34,971 nucleotides of DNA from Prevotella sp. GTDB taxonomy: Bacteria > Bacteroidota > Bacteroidia > Bacteroidales > Bacteroidaceae. The translations under genes and the position numbers were made by a program. Of the stretch, positions 8,562 through 16,336 are shown piece after piece; the first letter of the stretch is position 1; every line of letters starts with the position of its first letter. The stretch spans positions 1 to 34,971 of the forward strand of contig JAGCDO010000016.1 of NCBI GenBank assembly GCA_017651265.1. Direction: 5' to 3'. Below the pieces are notes generated by a model. It was given only the letters and a program-made list of their open reading frames with translations, had not been told where the DNA came from and did not search any database.

Positions 8562-8592
8562 TTGCATTTGTCAAAAGAAACCTATATATTTG
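8562..8592 (+). promoter_or_regulatory. aqpZ promoter
   Basis: -33 TTG (8562-8564), 20 bp, -7 TATATTTG (8585-8592). It lies inside the open frame that extends upstream of the aquaporin, which argues for the downstream start at 8642. Confidence 0.7.
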
Positions 8593-8641
8593 CAGTGTTT
8601 TATTCGGGAATTACTTATTAATCATCAAAACTATAACAGTC

Positions 8642-9322
8642 ATGAAAAAGTATTTAGCAGAAATGTTTGGTACAATGGTACTTGTACTAATGGGCTGCGG
8701 TGCAGCAGTGAGTTTGGGTTGTACGAATGGCGATCCTGAAACAGTTGTGGGTACTGCCCTCGCTTTTGGTCTGGCAGTAGTGGCAATGGCTTACACCATT
8801 GGTGGAATCTCTGGTTGTCATATCAACCCAGCCATTTCCTTGGGCTGTCTCCTGACAGGAAGAATGAGTGGTAAGGAGTGTGGCATGTATATCATCTTCC
8901 AGGTGATTGGTGCCATCATTGGCTCGGCTATCCTTTATGCGCTGACATCTGCCAGTGGTCTGGTTGGCACAGGTGCCAATGATTTGCAGGCAAACGGTGT
9001 TGATACGATTCCTGCTATCGGCGGTCTGATTGCTGAGATCGTATTCACTTGCGTTTTCGTACTCGTAGTACTGGGTGCTACAGCTAAGACAAACGGTGCT
9101 ACCAACAACTTTGCTGGTCTGGCCATCGGTTTGTCTTTGGTACTCGTTCATCTCTGCTGTATCCGCTATACAGGTACATCTGTGAATCCCGCACGCTCCA
9201 TCGGTCCTGCCCTGTTCGAAGGTGGTACCGCACTGACCAACCTCTGGATCTTCATTGTAGGTCCGTTCATTGGTGGTGCTTTAGCAGCTTGCATCTGGAA
9301 AATCATTGAACCAGAGAAATAA
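8642..9322 (+). CDS. aqpZ: Aquaporin Z-type water channel (MIP family)
   Basis: 226 residues with six membrane helices and the two half-helix NPA motifs, HINPAISLG and SVNPARSIG. By alignment with E. coli AqpZ the aromatic/arginine selectivity filter is water-type: Phe in LAFG (F43), His in LVHL (H174), Thr of GTSVNPAR (T183) and Arg after NPA (R189); glycerol facilitators have Gly at the His position. The frame is open from 8549, but the promoter at 8562-8592 and the membrane-start MKKYLAEMFG favour ATG 8642, leaving a leader of about 40 nt. It acts in the inner membrane in osmotic adjustment. Monocistronic, followed by a large hairpin. Confidence 0.95.
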   Translation: MKKYLAEMFGTMVLVLMGCGAAVSLGCTNGDPETVVGTALAFGLAVVAMAYTIGGISGCHINPAISLGCLLTGRMSGKECGMYIIFQVIGAIIGSAILYALTSASGLVGTGANDLQANGVDTIPAIGGLIAEIVFTCVFVLVVLGATAKTNGATNNFAGLAIGLSLVLVHLCCIRYTGTSVNPARSIGPALFEGGTALTNLWIFIVGPFIGGALAACIWKIIEPEK

Positions 9323-9326
9323 CAAT

Positions 9327-9388
9327 GAATTGATAATTGAGAATTGAGAACTGAGTGCTGAGAATTCTCAACGCTCAGTTCTCAGTTT
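9327..9388. repeat. Inverted array of 7-bp repeats (NAATTGA / TCARTTN) forming a long hairpin
   Basis: Five consecutive 7-mers related to GAATTGA (9327-9361), a central GAATTC, then three inverse 7-mers (TCAACGC, TCAGTTC, TCAGTTT). Arms 9342-9364 and 9365-9387 pair over 23 bp; the three mismatches are all G-U compatible in RNA. It may end the aqpZ transcript (TTTAT follows) or shield the GH9 leader. The same 7-mer occurs at 22313-22347. Confidence 0.7.
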
Positions 9389-9404
9389 ATAACATAACTT
9401 CCTA

Positions 9405-11126
9405 ATGAAAACAACTTTTCGTATATTAGTGACGGCATGCTTTGCCGGAATGTGTGCTGTGTCTCAAGCACAGGTAAGAATCAATCAGGTGGCCATGTAT
9501 CCCCAACAGCAAAAGACAGCTGTGGTTGAAGGGAAGGTAGCTGCCTCAAAGGTGGTTATTCGTGATGCGAAGACCGGTAAGAAGGTGGTCAGTCCGAAAC
9601 TACTGCGTGTCGCCACTTCACCCTGGTCGGGCAAGCAACGCACAGTGGTTGATTTCTCTCGTCTAACTACTCCTGGCTCATATGTTGTGGAATGCAATGG
9701 CGACCAGCTTCCCTTCGAGGTGAAGGAGAACGCGTTGCGTGATGTCACCAAGGGTGCCATCAAGGCATTTTACTATCAGCGTACGGGAATGCCCATCGAG
9801 GCCAAGTACGCAGGAAAGTGGGCACGGCCCGCAGGTCATCCTGACACGCAGGTGATGATTCATTCGTCAGCGGTTTCTCCAGGGCGACCCGAAGGAACGA
9901 TCATTTCGTCTCCCTATGGGTGGTATGATGCAGGCGACTATAACAAGTATATCGTGAACTCCGCCTTCACCATCGCTGTTATGCTCGATAGCTACGAGCA
10001 GAACAAAGCCTATTATGATGCGTTGGAGGTGAATATCCCTGAGAGTGGGAACCAGACAGCCGACTTGCTCGATGAGATTATGTATAACCTGAAGTGGATG
10101 CTTACCATGCAGGATCCTTATGATGGAGGCGTGTATCATAAGCTGACCACACCGAACTTCGAGGGCTTTGTGATGCCATCAGCTTGTAAGCAACAACGCT
10201 ATGTGGTACAGAAAAGTGTGACGGCAGCCTACGATTTCGCTGCCGTGATGGCGCAGGCCGCGCGGATTTACAAAGATAACAAGGACTATCCGCATTTCTC
10301 AGCACATGCTACAAGTGCAGCCCTGGCTGCTTACAATTGGGCTGAGAACCATCCCAATGCTCATTATTTCCAAGATCGGATGAATAGAACCTTCAAGCCT
10401 GCCGTATCTACAGGAACCTATGGTGACTTCTCCGCCAAGGATGAACGCTTCTGGGCAGCAACGGAGTTGTATTTGTTGACTCATGATGAGGTGTTTGCAC
10501 AAATGGCTGAGGAGAATGCTCCCAACCGTTTCACCATTCCTGTATGGGGCAGTTTGGCTACATTGGGCTCTTTTGCTTGGATGACGAATGCACCTGAGCA
10601 TGAATTGGCCCAACGCAGTAAGCAGCAGCTGTTGGTCTTCTGTGACAGTGTGATCAGTACAACAGCCACTTCTTCGTTCCAAACGCCTAACGGGAATAGT
10701 GCCCGTGACTTCGGCTGGGGCTGTCTGGCTGAATGTTTCGGTGCTGGCGGTATGGCCCTTCTCTATGCTTATCAGCAAACAGGTAATGGAAAGTACCTTA
10801 CAGCAGCCTTGCAGAACGCTGAATATATCTTAGGAAGGAATGCCACAGGCTATTGCTATGTGACGGGCTTTGGTAGTAAGCCTACGATGAACCCGCATCA
10901 CCGCTTATCGGCTGCCGATGGTATTGAAGACCCCATCCCGGGTTTCCTGGCAGGCGGACCGAATCCCGGTCAGCAGGATAAGGCCAGCAACATATCCTAT
11001 CCCTCCAACCAACCGGATGAGTCGTATGCCGATGTAACAGAGTCGTATGCCTCTAACGAGATTGCTATCAACTGGAATGGATGTTTGGTGGGCTTGTTCG
11101 GATGGTTGGATGCAGTAGAAAAGTGA
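9405..11126 (+). CDS. Exported glycoside hydrolase family 9 endoglucanase
   Basis: 573 residues. A Sec signal peptide (cleavage near SQAQ, residue 22) is followed by the CelD-type N-terminal Ig-like domain (about 24-105) and the (alpha/alpha)6 GH9 catalytic domain. Catalytic features seen: the Asp pair D175/D178 in WYDAGDYNKY (general base and its partner), the His motif MNPHHR (H498/H499) and the general acid E552 in SNEIAINWN. Family enzymes hydrolyse beta-1,4-glucans (cellulose, mixed-linkage glucan, xyloglucan backbone); the exact substrate is not readable. No dockerin, binding module, lipobox or T9SS C-terminal domain is visible, so it is probably periplasmic and acts on imported oligosaccharides. 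It is not next to SusCD genes, so it is not in a classical PUL. I see no clear -7 box immediately upstream. Confidence 0.93.
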   Translation: MKTTFRILVTACFAGMCAVSQAQVRINQVAMYPQQQKTAVVEGKVAASKVVIRDAKTGKKVVSPKLLRVATSPWSGKQRTVVDFSRLTTPGSYVVECNGDQLPFEVKENALRDVTKGAIKAFYYQRTGMPIEAKYAGKWARPAGHPDTQVMIHSSAVSPGRPEGTIISSPYGWYDAGDYNKYIVNSAFTIAVMLDSYEQNKAYYDALEVNIPESGNQTADLLDEIMYNLKWMLTMQDPYDGGVYHKLTTPNFEGFVMPSACKQQRYVVQKSVTAAYDFAAVMAQAARIYKDNKDYPHFSAHATSAALAAYNWAENHPNAHYFQDRMNRTFKPAVSTGTYGDFSAKDERFWAATELYLLTHDEVFAQMAEENAPNRFTIPVWGSLATLGSFAWMTNAPEHELAQRSKQQLLVFCDSVISTTATSSFQTPNGNSARDFGWGCLAECFGAGGMALLYAYQQTGNGKYLTAALQNAEYILGRNATGYCYVTGFGSKPTMNPHHRLSAADGIEDPIPGFLAGGPNPGQQDKASNISYPSNQPDESYADVTESYASNEIAINWNGCLVGLFGWLDAVEK

Positions 11127-11231
11127 GCGCCGTTTTGTCATGTACATCTTGCAAATCGCCAAAGATGAGTCGCAAGCAGAAGACAAAAAGGGAAAAACAA
11201 GCTAATTCTACCTTAAAAAATGTTTCTACGT

Positions 11232-11262
11232 TTTGTTGTGAGAAAAGAAAGTGTTAATTTTG
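11232..11262 (+). promoter_or_regulatory. fba promoter
   Basis: -33 TTTG (11232-11235), 19 bp, -7 TAATTTTG (11255-11262); predicted leader of about 60 nt to ATG 11331. The interval 11127-11231 holds only a possible stem (TTTTGTC with GACAAAA) after the GH9 stop. Confidence 0.65.
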
Positions 11263-11330
11263 CACGTGCTTAGAGATCGTTTTCGGTTGAAGGCACAAGG
11301 ACAGATCATTTTTATCTAAATTCTTATAAT

Positions 11331-12341
11331 ATGGTAGATTACAAAACTTTAGGACTCGTGAACACCCGTGAGATGTTCAAGCGAGCCATCAATGGTGGGT
11401 ATGCCATCCCCGCATTCAACTTTAACAACATGGAGCAGCTGCAGGCTATCATCAAGGCCAGCTCTGATTTGAAGAGCCCGGTAATCCTGCAGGTGTCAAA
11501 AGGTGCTCGTAACTATGCCAACGCTACCTTGCTTCGCTACATGGCACAGGGTGCTGTGGAGTATGCCAAGGAGCTGGGTTGCGCTCATCCTGAGATTGCT
11601 CTCCACCTTGACCACGGTGATAGCTTCGAGACTTGCAAGAGCTGTATCGACTACGGATTCTCTTCTGTGATGATCGACGGTTCTTCACTTCCCTATGAGG
11701 AGAACATCGCCCTGACCAAGAAGGTTGTGGAATATGCTCACCAGTTCGATGTAACTGTTGAGGCTGAGCTCGGCGTTCTCGCTGGTGTTGAGGATGACGT
11801 AGTTGCTGCTGAGTCTCATTACACCAAGCCTGAGGAAGTGGTTGACTTCGCTACTCGTACAGGTTGCGACTCACTGGCTATCTCTATCGGTACTTCTCAT
11901 GGTGCTTACAAGTTCACTCCGGAGCAGTGTACACGTGACCCGAAGACTGGTAAGCTCGTTCCTCCTCCATTGGCATTCGACGTGCTCGATGCTGTGATGG
12001 TACAGCTGCCCGGATTCCCCATCGTGCTCCACGGTTCTTCTTCTGTTCCCCAGGAGTATGTTGATATGATCAACTCTCTTGGTGGTAAGTTGCCCGATGC
12101 AGTGGGTATTCCTGAAGAGCAGCTTCGCAAGGCTTCTAAGAGCGCTGTTTGCAAGATCAACATCGACTCAGACTCTCGTCTGGCCTTCACCGCTGCTGTA
12201 CGCAAGGTGCTGCATGACAAACCAGGTGAGTTTGACCCGCGTAAGTTCTGTGGTCCTGCTCGCGATGAGATGGAGAAGATGTACAAGCACAAGATCATCG
12301 ATGTGCTTGGATCAGACAACAAGCTTGCTCAGCTTGACTAA
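11331..12341 (+). CDS. fba: Class II fructose-1,6-bisphosphate aldolase
   Basis: 336 residues, zinc-dependent FbaA-type TIM barrel. It cleaves fructose 1,6-bisphosphate to DHAP and glyceraldehyde 3-phosphate and works in reverse in gluconeogenesis. Motifs: HLDHGD (catalytic Asp and first Zn His) at about 92-97, the EAELG motif at about 144-148, the Zn-binding His in GTSHGAYKF at about 189-197, and VLHGSSS at about 230-236. Codon use is strongly biased toward frequent codons, as expected for a highly expressed glycolytic gene. Monocistronic, with its own promoter and a strong terminator. Confidence 0.96.
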   Translation: MVDYKTLGLVNTREMFKRAINGGYAIPAFNFNNMEQLQAIIKASSDLKSPVILQVSKGARNYANATLLRYMAQGAVEYAKELGCAHPEIALHLDHGDSFETCKSCIDYGFSSVMIDGSSLPYEENIALTKKVVEYAHQFDVTVEAELGVLAGVEDDVVAAESHYTKPEEVVDFATRTGCDSLAISIGTSHGAYKFTPEQCTRDPKTGKLVPPPLAFDVLDAVMVQLPGFPIVLHGSSSVPQEYVDMINSLGGKLPDAVGIPEEQLRKASKSAVCKINIDSDSRLAFTAAVRKVLHDKPGEFDPRKFCGPARDEMEKMYKHKIIDVLGSDNKLAQLD

Positions 12342-12367
12342 CAGACGAATTCAGTTCGTAGTAAATA

Positions 12368-12405
12368 AAACAACCCCGCTAGATGGCGGGGTTGTTTGTT
12401 TTGTT
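12368..12405. terminator. Bidirectional intrinsic terminator between fba and the aldo/keto reductase
   Basis: A 12-bp perfect stem (12368-12379 with 12386-12397), loop TAGATG. T-rich on the plus side; the A-rich left flank supplies a U-tract for the minus-strand operon that ends at 12412. Confidence 0.85.
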
Positions 12406-12411
12406 GTTATT

Positions 12412-13842
12412 CTATTGTTCAGCAGGAACGGTAAAACCGTCGCGTTTCAGCGTTTCTACGAACTCATCGATACGCCGCATCTCACGAGGAATGTCAATGC
12501 GTTGAGGACAATGAGGTGAACACTGACCACACTGGATGCAATGACTGGCCTGTCGCAGTCGAGGAACCCTGCGGTCATACCCAATAAGGAAGGCACGTCG
12601 TTGCCTGCGGAACTCCTTCTGGTCTTCTGTGTCCTTCTCCTCTTTCTCGATGTTGGGCAGGTTCCCTTCTTTGATACATTTATTATAATGTGATAAGATG
12701 GCAGGGATATTGATGCCGTAAGGACAGGGCATGCAGTAGTTGCATTCATTACAAGGAATGGTCTTGAGGTTATAAATGTCCTCAGCAATCTCCATGAGGA
12801 AGGTGTTCTCTTCCTCGGTGATGGGCTCCAGTGGTGCGTAGGTGTTGATATTATCACGTAGGTGCTCCATGTAGGTCATGCCACTGAGGGCGGTAAGAAC
12901 TCCCTTAGGCGTTCCTGCATAGCGGAAAGCCCAGGAGGCAACGCTGCTGTCGGGTTTCCGTTTCTTCATCTTATGCACGATGGGATCGGGTACGTTGGCC
13001 AACCTACCGCCGAGAAGCGGTTCCATGATGACGGCTGGGATGCCACGTTTCTCCAGTTCTGCGTAGAGATAAGAAGCATCGGTATTGCGGTCGTTGATCT
13101 CGTCTGCCCAGTTCCAGTCGAGATAGTTCAACTCGATCTGTACGAAATCCCAGTGGTATCTGCCTTCATCGTGCCATCTGAGGAGCATGTCAAATATCTC
13201 CACATCGCCATGATAGGAGAAGCCGAGGTTGCGGATACGTCCTTTGTTCTTCTGTTCTACAAGCCAGTCGAGGACACCGTTGTCCATAAAGCGGGCATTA
13301 AAGGTCTCTTCACTGTCCATATCTTTAGAGGTACCGCCGATGGAGTGGAGCAACAGGTAGTCAATCCATTCCACTTGCAGTGCCTTGAGGGAATTCTCGA
13401 ACATCTCCATAGATGCCTTCTTTGACCACGTCTCAGGAGAGAAGTTCGACATCTTTGTGGCCACGAAGTATTTGTCGCGAGGATGACGGTGAAGGGCAAT
13501 ACCAGTGCATGTTTCCGACTGGCCCATGCAATAGGCAGGACTGGTGTCGAAATAGTTCACGCCATGTTCGATGGCATAGTCAACCTGCCGGTTGATCATT
13601 TCCTGATCATAGGGCGCATCGTCTTTGTCACTCTCCTTAGGGAGTCGCATCATTCCGTAACCTAAAAGCGAAACCTTTTCGTTGGTATTAGGGTTCACAC
13701 GATAAGTCATCTTGTCCTTTGGGGGCTCCTTGTCAACTCCGACAGACAGGTCTTTTTTCTTGCAGGCTACGAGCAAGGTGGAAGAAGCCACTGTGGCTCC
13801 ACCGAATATCTTGATGAATTGTCTTCTTGAGATTTCTTTCAT
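12412..13842 (-). CDS. Tat-exported aldo/keto reductase lipoprotein with C-terminal 4Fe-4S domain
   Basis: 476 residues. The N-terminus has a twin-arginine motif SRRQFIK (residues 5-11) and a hydrophobic stretch ending in lipobox LVAC (Cys27), indicating a Tat-exported lipoprotein. The AKR barrel follows with the usual tetrad: Asp and Tyr in YFDTSPAY, Lys in VATKMS and His in LLLHSIGG. The C-terminus carries two ferredoxin-like cysteine clusters, CNECNYCMPCP (about 367-377) and CIQCGQCSPHCP (about 436-447). This AKR-ferredoxin architecture is widespread in anaerobes, with unknown substrates. It is the last gene of the tat operon, 72 bp behind the membrane polyferredoxin, which is a plausible electron partner (inference). 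Confidence 0.88.
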   Translation of the reverse strand: MKEISRRQFIKIFGGATVASSTLLVACKKKDLSVGVDKEPPKDKMTYRVNPNTNEKVSLLGYGMMRLPKESDKDDAPYDQEMINRQVDYAIEHGVNYFDTSPAYCMGQSETCTGIALHRHPRDKYFVATKMSNFSPETWSKKASMEMFENSLKALQVEWIDYLLLHSIGGTSKDMDSEETFNARFMDNGVLDWLVEQKNKGRIRNLGFSYHGDVEIFDMLLRWHDEGRYHWDFVQIELNYLDWNWADEINDRNTDASYLYAELEKRGIPAVIMEPLLGGRLANVPDPIVHKMKKRKPDSSVASWAFRYAGTPKGVLTALSGMTYMEHLRDNINTYAPLEPITEEENTFLMEIAEDIYNLKTIPCNECNYCMPCPYGINIPAILSHYNKCIKEGNLPNIEKEEKDTEDQKEFRRQRRAFLIGYDRRVPRLRQASHCIQCGQCSPHCPQRIDIPREMRRIDEFVETLKRDGFTVPAEQ

Positions 13843-13872
13843 GGGGATGGGGGTTAAATGGTTCTTTATAGA

Positions 13873-13908
13873 TTCACTATATTCACTAGTTGTACTAGTG
13901 TTACTAGC
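13873..13908. repeat. Four tandem 9-bp repeats (about TTNACTAGT)
   Basis: Units TTCACTATA, TTCACTAGT, TGTACTAGT and GTTACTAGC run head to tail between the polyferredoxin stop and the aldo/keto reductase start. No coding role. Confidence 0.6.
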
Positions 13909-13914
13909 TTTATA

Positions 13915-15393
13915 TTATAGCAGCTTGTGCATTTCGTGACCTTCCACGTAGATAGCGCTGAAGGGATTAGCGGGACAGAGATTCTCGCAAGCACCGCAAC
14001 CAATACACTTTGCCTCGTTGATGGTAGGAACCATCACCGACATCTCATCATCGGGATCAAGCGGTTCCATCTCAATAGCACCGGTAGGACAGTGGCGTTC
14101 GCAGTTTCCACATTCCACACCGTCGGTAACGGGAATACAGTTCTTCTTAATCCAAACGGCATGTCCAATCTGTGTACTCGACTTCTCCTCTAAGGTAAGC
14201 GGTTTAATAGCCCCAGCAGGACAAACCTGAGAACAGCGGTTACACTCCGGTCGGCAATACCCCCGTTCATAACTCATTGTGGGCTGCATCAGGGTGAGCA
14301 GACCCGTTGATGGGCGTAGTACCTGATTAGGACAAGCAGAAACGCAAAGCTGACACGCAGTACAGTGTTTCTGCATATTCTTTGCGGAGAAGGATCCCGG
14401 TGGTGTGATGGCAGTGGTACGTTGTGGCGCTTTCTTCTCTTCAATGGTTGCCAGACCGCCATCCACCTTCTTCTTCTCTTGAGCCAAAGCTGTAGCTGTT
14501 GTTGCCAAAGCAGCACCAATAAGGAAGGAACGACGGGATGGGTCGGGCTCGTTCTCTGATTTCACTGGTTTCACAGAGCGGCCATACCGATAGCTGAGGG
14601 CACCGAACTTACATGCTTCGATACAGTTACCACAGGTTACACACCGACTGTGATCCACGGTATGGTTCTTATAATCGATGCAGGAAGCCTTACAGTTCTT
14701 AGTACACAGACTGCAGTTCTTGCATTTTTCCTCATCGAAGTGGATCTTCAGCAAGGAGAAACGACTGAAGAAGCTTAGGAAGGTACCTACTGGACAGATG
14801 GTGTTGCAATAGGTTCGTCCGCCTCGCCAAGCCAGAATGGCTATAATGACGAAGGTAATGGCTGCGATAATCAGTGTAGGCATGCTCTTAATCCATGTGT
14901 CCACATGGTAGAAAGCGTAGCTGTTGAAATGCTCGGCAATAGAAGCCAGCACGTTGTTCCCTGCTTCATAGATAGGCTTGAACAGGTTAACGACGATGCG
15001 TCCATAGGAGCTGTAGGGTGCTAAGAGCGCTACAAAGGAGCCAATACCCGCTACGATGGCAGCAATGAACACGACCAAAAGGGGATAGCGCAACCATTTC
15101 TTCTCAGCAGAATACGTAAAGCGGTTCTTTTTCCGCTTACCGTGAATCCATGAGATCACGTCCTGCATGACACCCAGTGGACAAATAACGGAACAGTATA
15201 TACGACCGAAGATCAGGGTAATTACGATCAAGGCAATGATAACCCCGGCATTCACCGCCAATACTGCTGGCAGGAATTGTATCTTCGCCATCCATCCAAG
15301 ATAGTGGTGAAGGGTGCCGGAGATGTCGAGAAGCAGCAGGGTGATGAGGATAAACATCAGGGCTGCAAGTGTAATACGGATTTTTCTAAGCAT
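13915..15393 (-). CDS. Membrane-bound polyferredoxin (NapH/NosR-like) with internal Tat-type segment
   Basis: 492 residues. The N-terminal half has about five membrane segments and the two CxxxCP motifs of the NapH/NosR family (CSVICPLG near 68-75, CNTICPVG near 196-203). Two 4Fe-4S clusters follow (CKNCSLCTKNC and CVTCGNCIEAC). At about 283-306 comes an internal twin-arginine-like stretch, SRRSFLIGAALATTATALAQ, and then several further cysteine clusters (CTACQLCVSACP, CNRCSQVCPAGA, CGNCERHCPTGA, CIGCGACENLCP). It looks like a NapH-type membrane protein fused to a NapG-type, Tat-secreted ferredoxin. Its role is most simply electron transfer between the quinone/membrane pool and periplasmic reductases such as its downstream neighbour; that partner is inferred. 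Confidence 0.85.
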   Translation of the reverse strand: MLRKIRITLAALMFILITLLLLDISGTLHHYLGWMAKIQFLPAVLAVNAGVIIALIVITLIFGRIYCSVICPLGVMQDVISWIHGKRKKNRFTYSAEKKWLRYPLLVVFIAAIVAGIGSFVALLAPYSSYGRIVVNLFKPIYEAGNNVLASIAEHFNSYAFYHVDTWIKSMPTLIIAAITFVIIAILAWRGGRTYCNTICPVGTFLSFFSRFSLLKIHFDEEKCKNCSLCTKNCKASCIDYKNHTVDHSRCVTCGNCIEACKFGALSYRYGRSVKPVKSENEPDPSRRSFLIGAALATTATALAQEKKKVDGGLATIEEKKAPQRTTAITPPGSFSAKNMQKHCTACQLCVSACPNQVLRPSTGLLTLMQPTMSYERGYCRPECNRCSQVCPAGAIKPLTLEEKSSTQIGHAVWIKKNCIPVTDGVECGNCERHCPTGAIEMEPLDPDDEMSVMVPTINEAKCIGCGACENLCPANPFSAIYVEGHEMHKLL

Positions 15394-15394
15394 G

Positions 15395-15421
15395 GGTTAA
15401 TAAGTTTAATAGGTTTAATGG
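15395..15421. repeat. Three tandem 9-bp repeats (GTTTAATAG)
   Basis: Units GGTTAATAA, GTTTAATAG and GTTTAATGG fill the 21-bp gap between tatC and the polyferredoxin and run into the tatC stop codon. Confidence 0.55.
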
Positions 15422-16164
15422 GTTACAGAGCGTACGAGAAGGATGCTTACTTCGTACAAGAGCCAGATTGGCAATGATACGATAATGAGCGTCAGAACAT
15501 CGGCGGTGGGTGTGATGATAGCCGCTACGATCAGAATGGCAACGATAGCATGTCGGCGGTACTCTGTCATCCACGACGCCTTGAGCATACCCGCCTTAGC
15601 CAGAAGCCATGAGATGACAGGTATCTCAAAGAGAATGCCGAAAACCAGACTCATCATGAGCAGCGTATCAATATAGCTCGTGATGGTGAGCATGGTTACC
15701 ACCTCTTCGCTGACCTGATAGGTTCCGAGGAATCTTACCGTGAGTGGGAAGATCAGCAGGTAGTTGACAACCACTCCAACGAGGAACATCACATATGCAG
15801 TGACAGTGATCCTGATGGAATAACGTCTTTCGTTCTCATAGAGGGCTGGTGAGATGAACCTGAACAGCAGGTAGATGATATACGGTGAAGCGACCAGGAT
15901 ACCCGTCATGAGCGCCACCTTCATGTGGATCATGAACTGTTCCGTGAGACCAGTGTTGACCAACTGGATGGAAAAGGGCTCAACACCTAACAGTCGATAG
16001 GTGCAGAAACTGCTGTCCTTCGGGGCGAGCACGATGTTGAATAACCAGTCTTTCATGAAGAAAGCCACAATTCCCATCACAACAGCCGCCACAATCATCC
16101 GGATGATGCTGCTGCGCAATACATCGAGATGATCCCAGAAGGTCAGGCTTCCATCATCACTCAT
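15415..16164 (-). CDS. tatC: Sec-independent protein translocase TatC
   Basis: 249 residues, six predicted membrane helices, the receptor subunit of the twin-arginine translocase. Seen: the N-terminal [10 protein letters not shown], the first periplasmic-loop region, and [10 protein letters not shown], which holds the Glu equivalent to E. coli E103. The Glu equivalent to E. coli E15 (HLIELR) is replaced by Val in HLDVLR. The start ATG lies inside the end of tatA (8-nt overlap), indicating translational coupling. It serves exported RR-motif proteins encoded just downstream. Confidence 0.95.
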   Translation of the reverse strand: MSDDGSLTFWDHLDVLRSSIIRMIVAAVVMGIVAFFMKDWLFNIVLAPKDSSFCTYRLLGVEPFSIQLVNTGLTEQFMIHMKVALMTGILVASPYIIYLLFRFISPALYENERRYSIRITVTAYVMFLVGVVVNYLLIFPLTVRFLGTYQVSEEVVTMLTITSYIDTLLMMSLVFGILFEIPVISWLLAKAGMLKASWMTEYRRHAIVAILIVAAIITPTADVLTLIIVSLPIWLLYEVSILLVRSVTH

Positions 16165-16321
16165 CCTTTTTCGCGGGTTCGTCTTCTTTCCCGTTCAAAC
16201 CGTCTTTGAAACTTTTCATGCCCTTTCCGAGTCCTTTCATCAGTTCGGGTATCTTCTTACCGCCGAAGAGCAACAGAACGATGAGGGCAATCAGTAGAAT
16301 TTCTTGTGTTCCGATATTCAT
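16157..16321 (-). CDS. tatA: Twin-arginine translocase subunit TatA
   Basis: 54 residues: [20 protein letters not shown], i.e. a short N-tail and one membrane helix, then the FG hinge and an amphipathic helix [19 protein letters not shown], ending in a charged tail. This is the pore-forming TatA/E type; no separate tatB is seen, which is usual in this phylum. The stop codon (16157-16159) overlaps the tatC start (16162-16164). It follows the DUF4831 gene by 15 bp. At 54 residues it is shorter than many TatA proteins, but all functional parts are present. Confidence 0.92.
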   Translation of the reverse strand: MNIGTQEILLIALIVLLLFGGKKIPELMKGLGKGMKSFKDGLNGKEDEPAKKDE

Positions 16322-16336
16322 ATCGTTAGCTATTTG

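Noticed and set aside
8549-8641. N-terminal extension of aquaporin
   Set aside because: A consensus promoter lies inside it and the protein family starts at the later Met.
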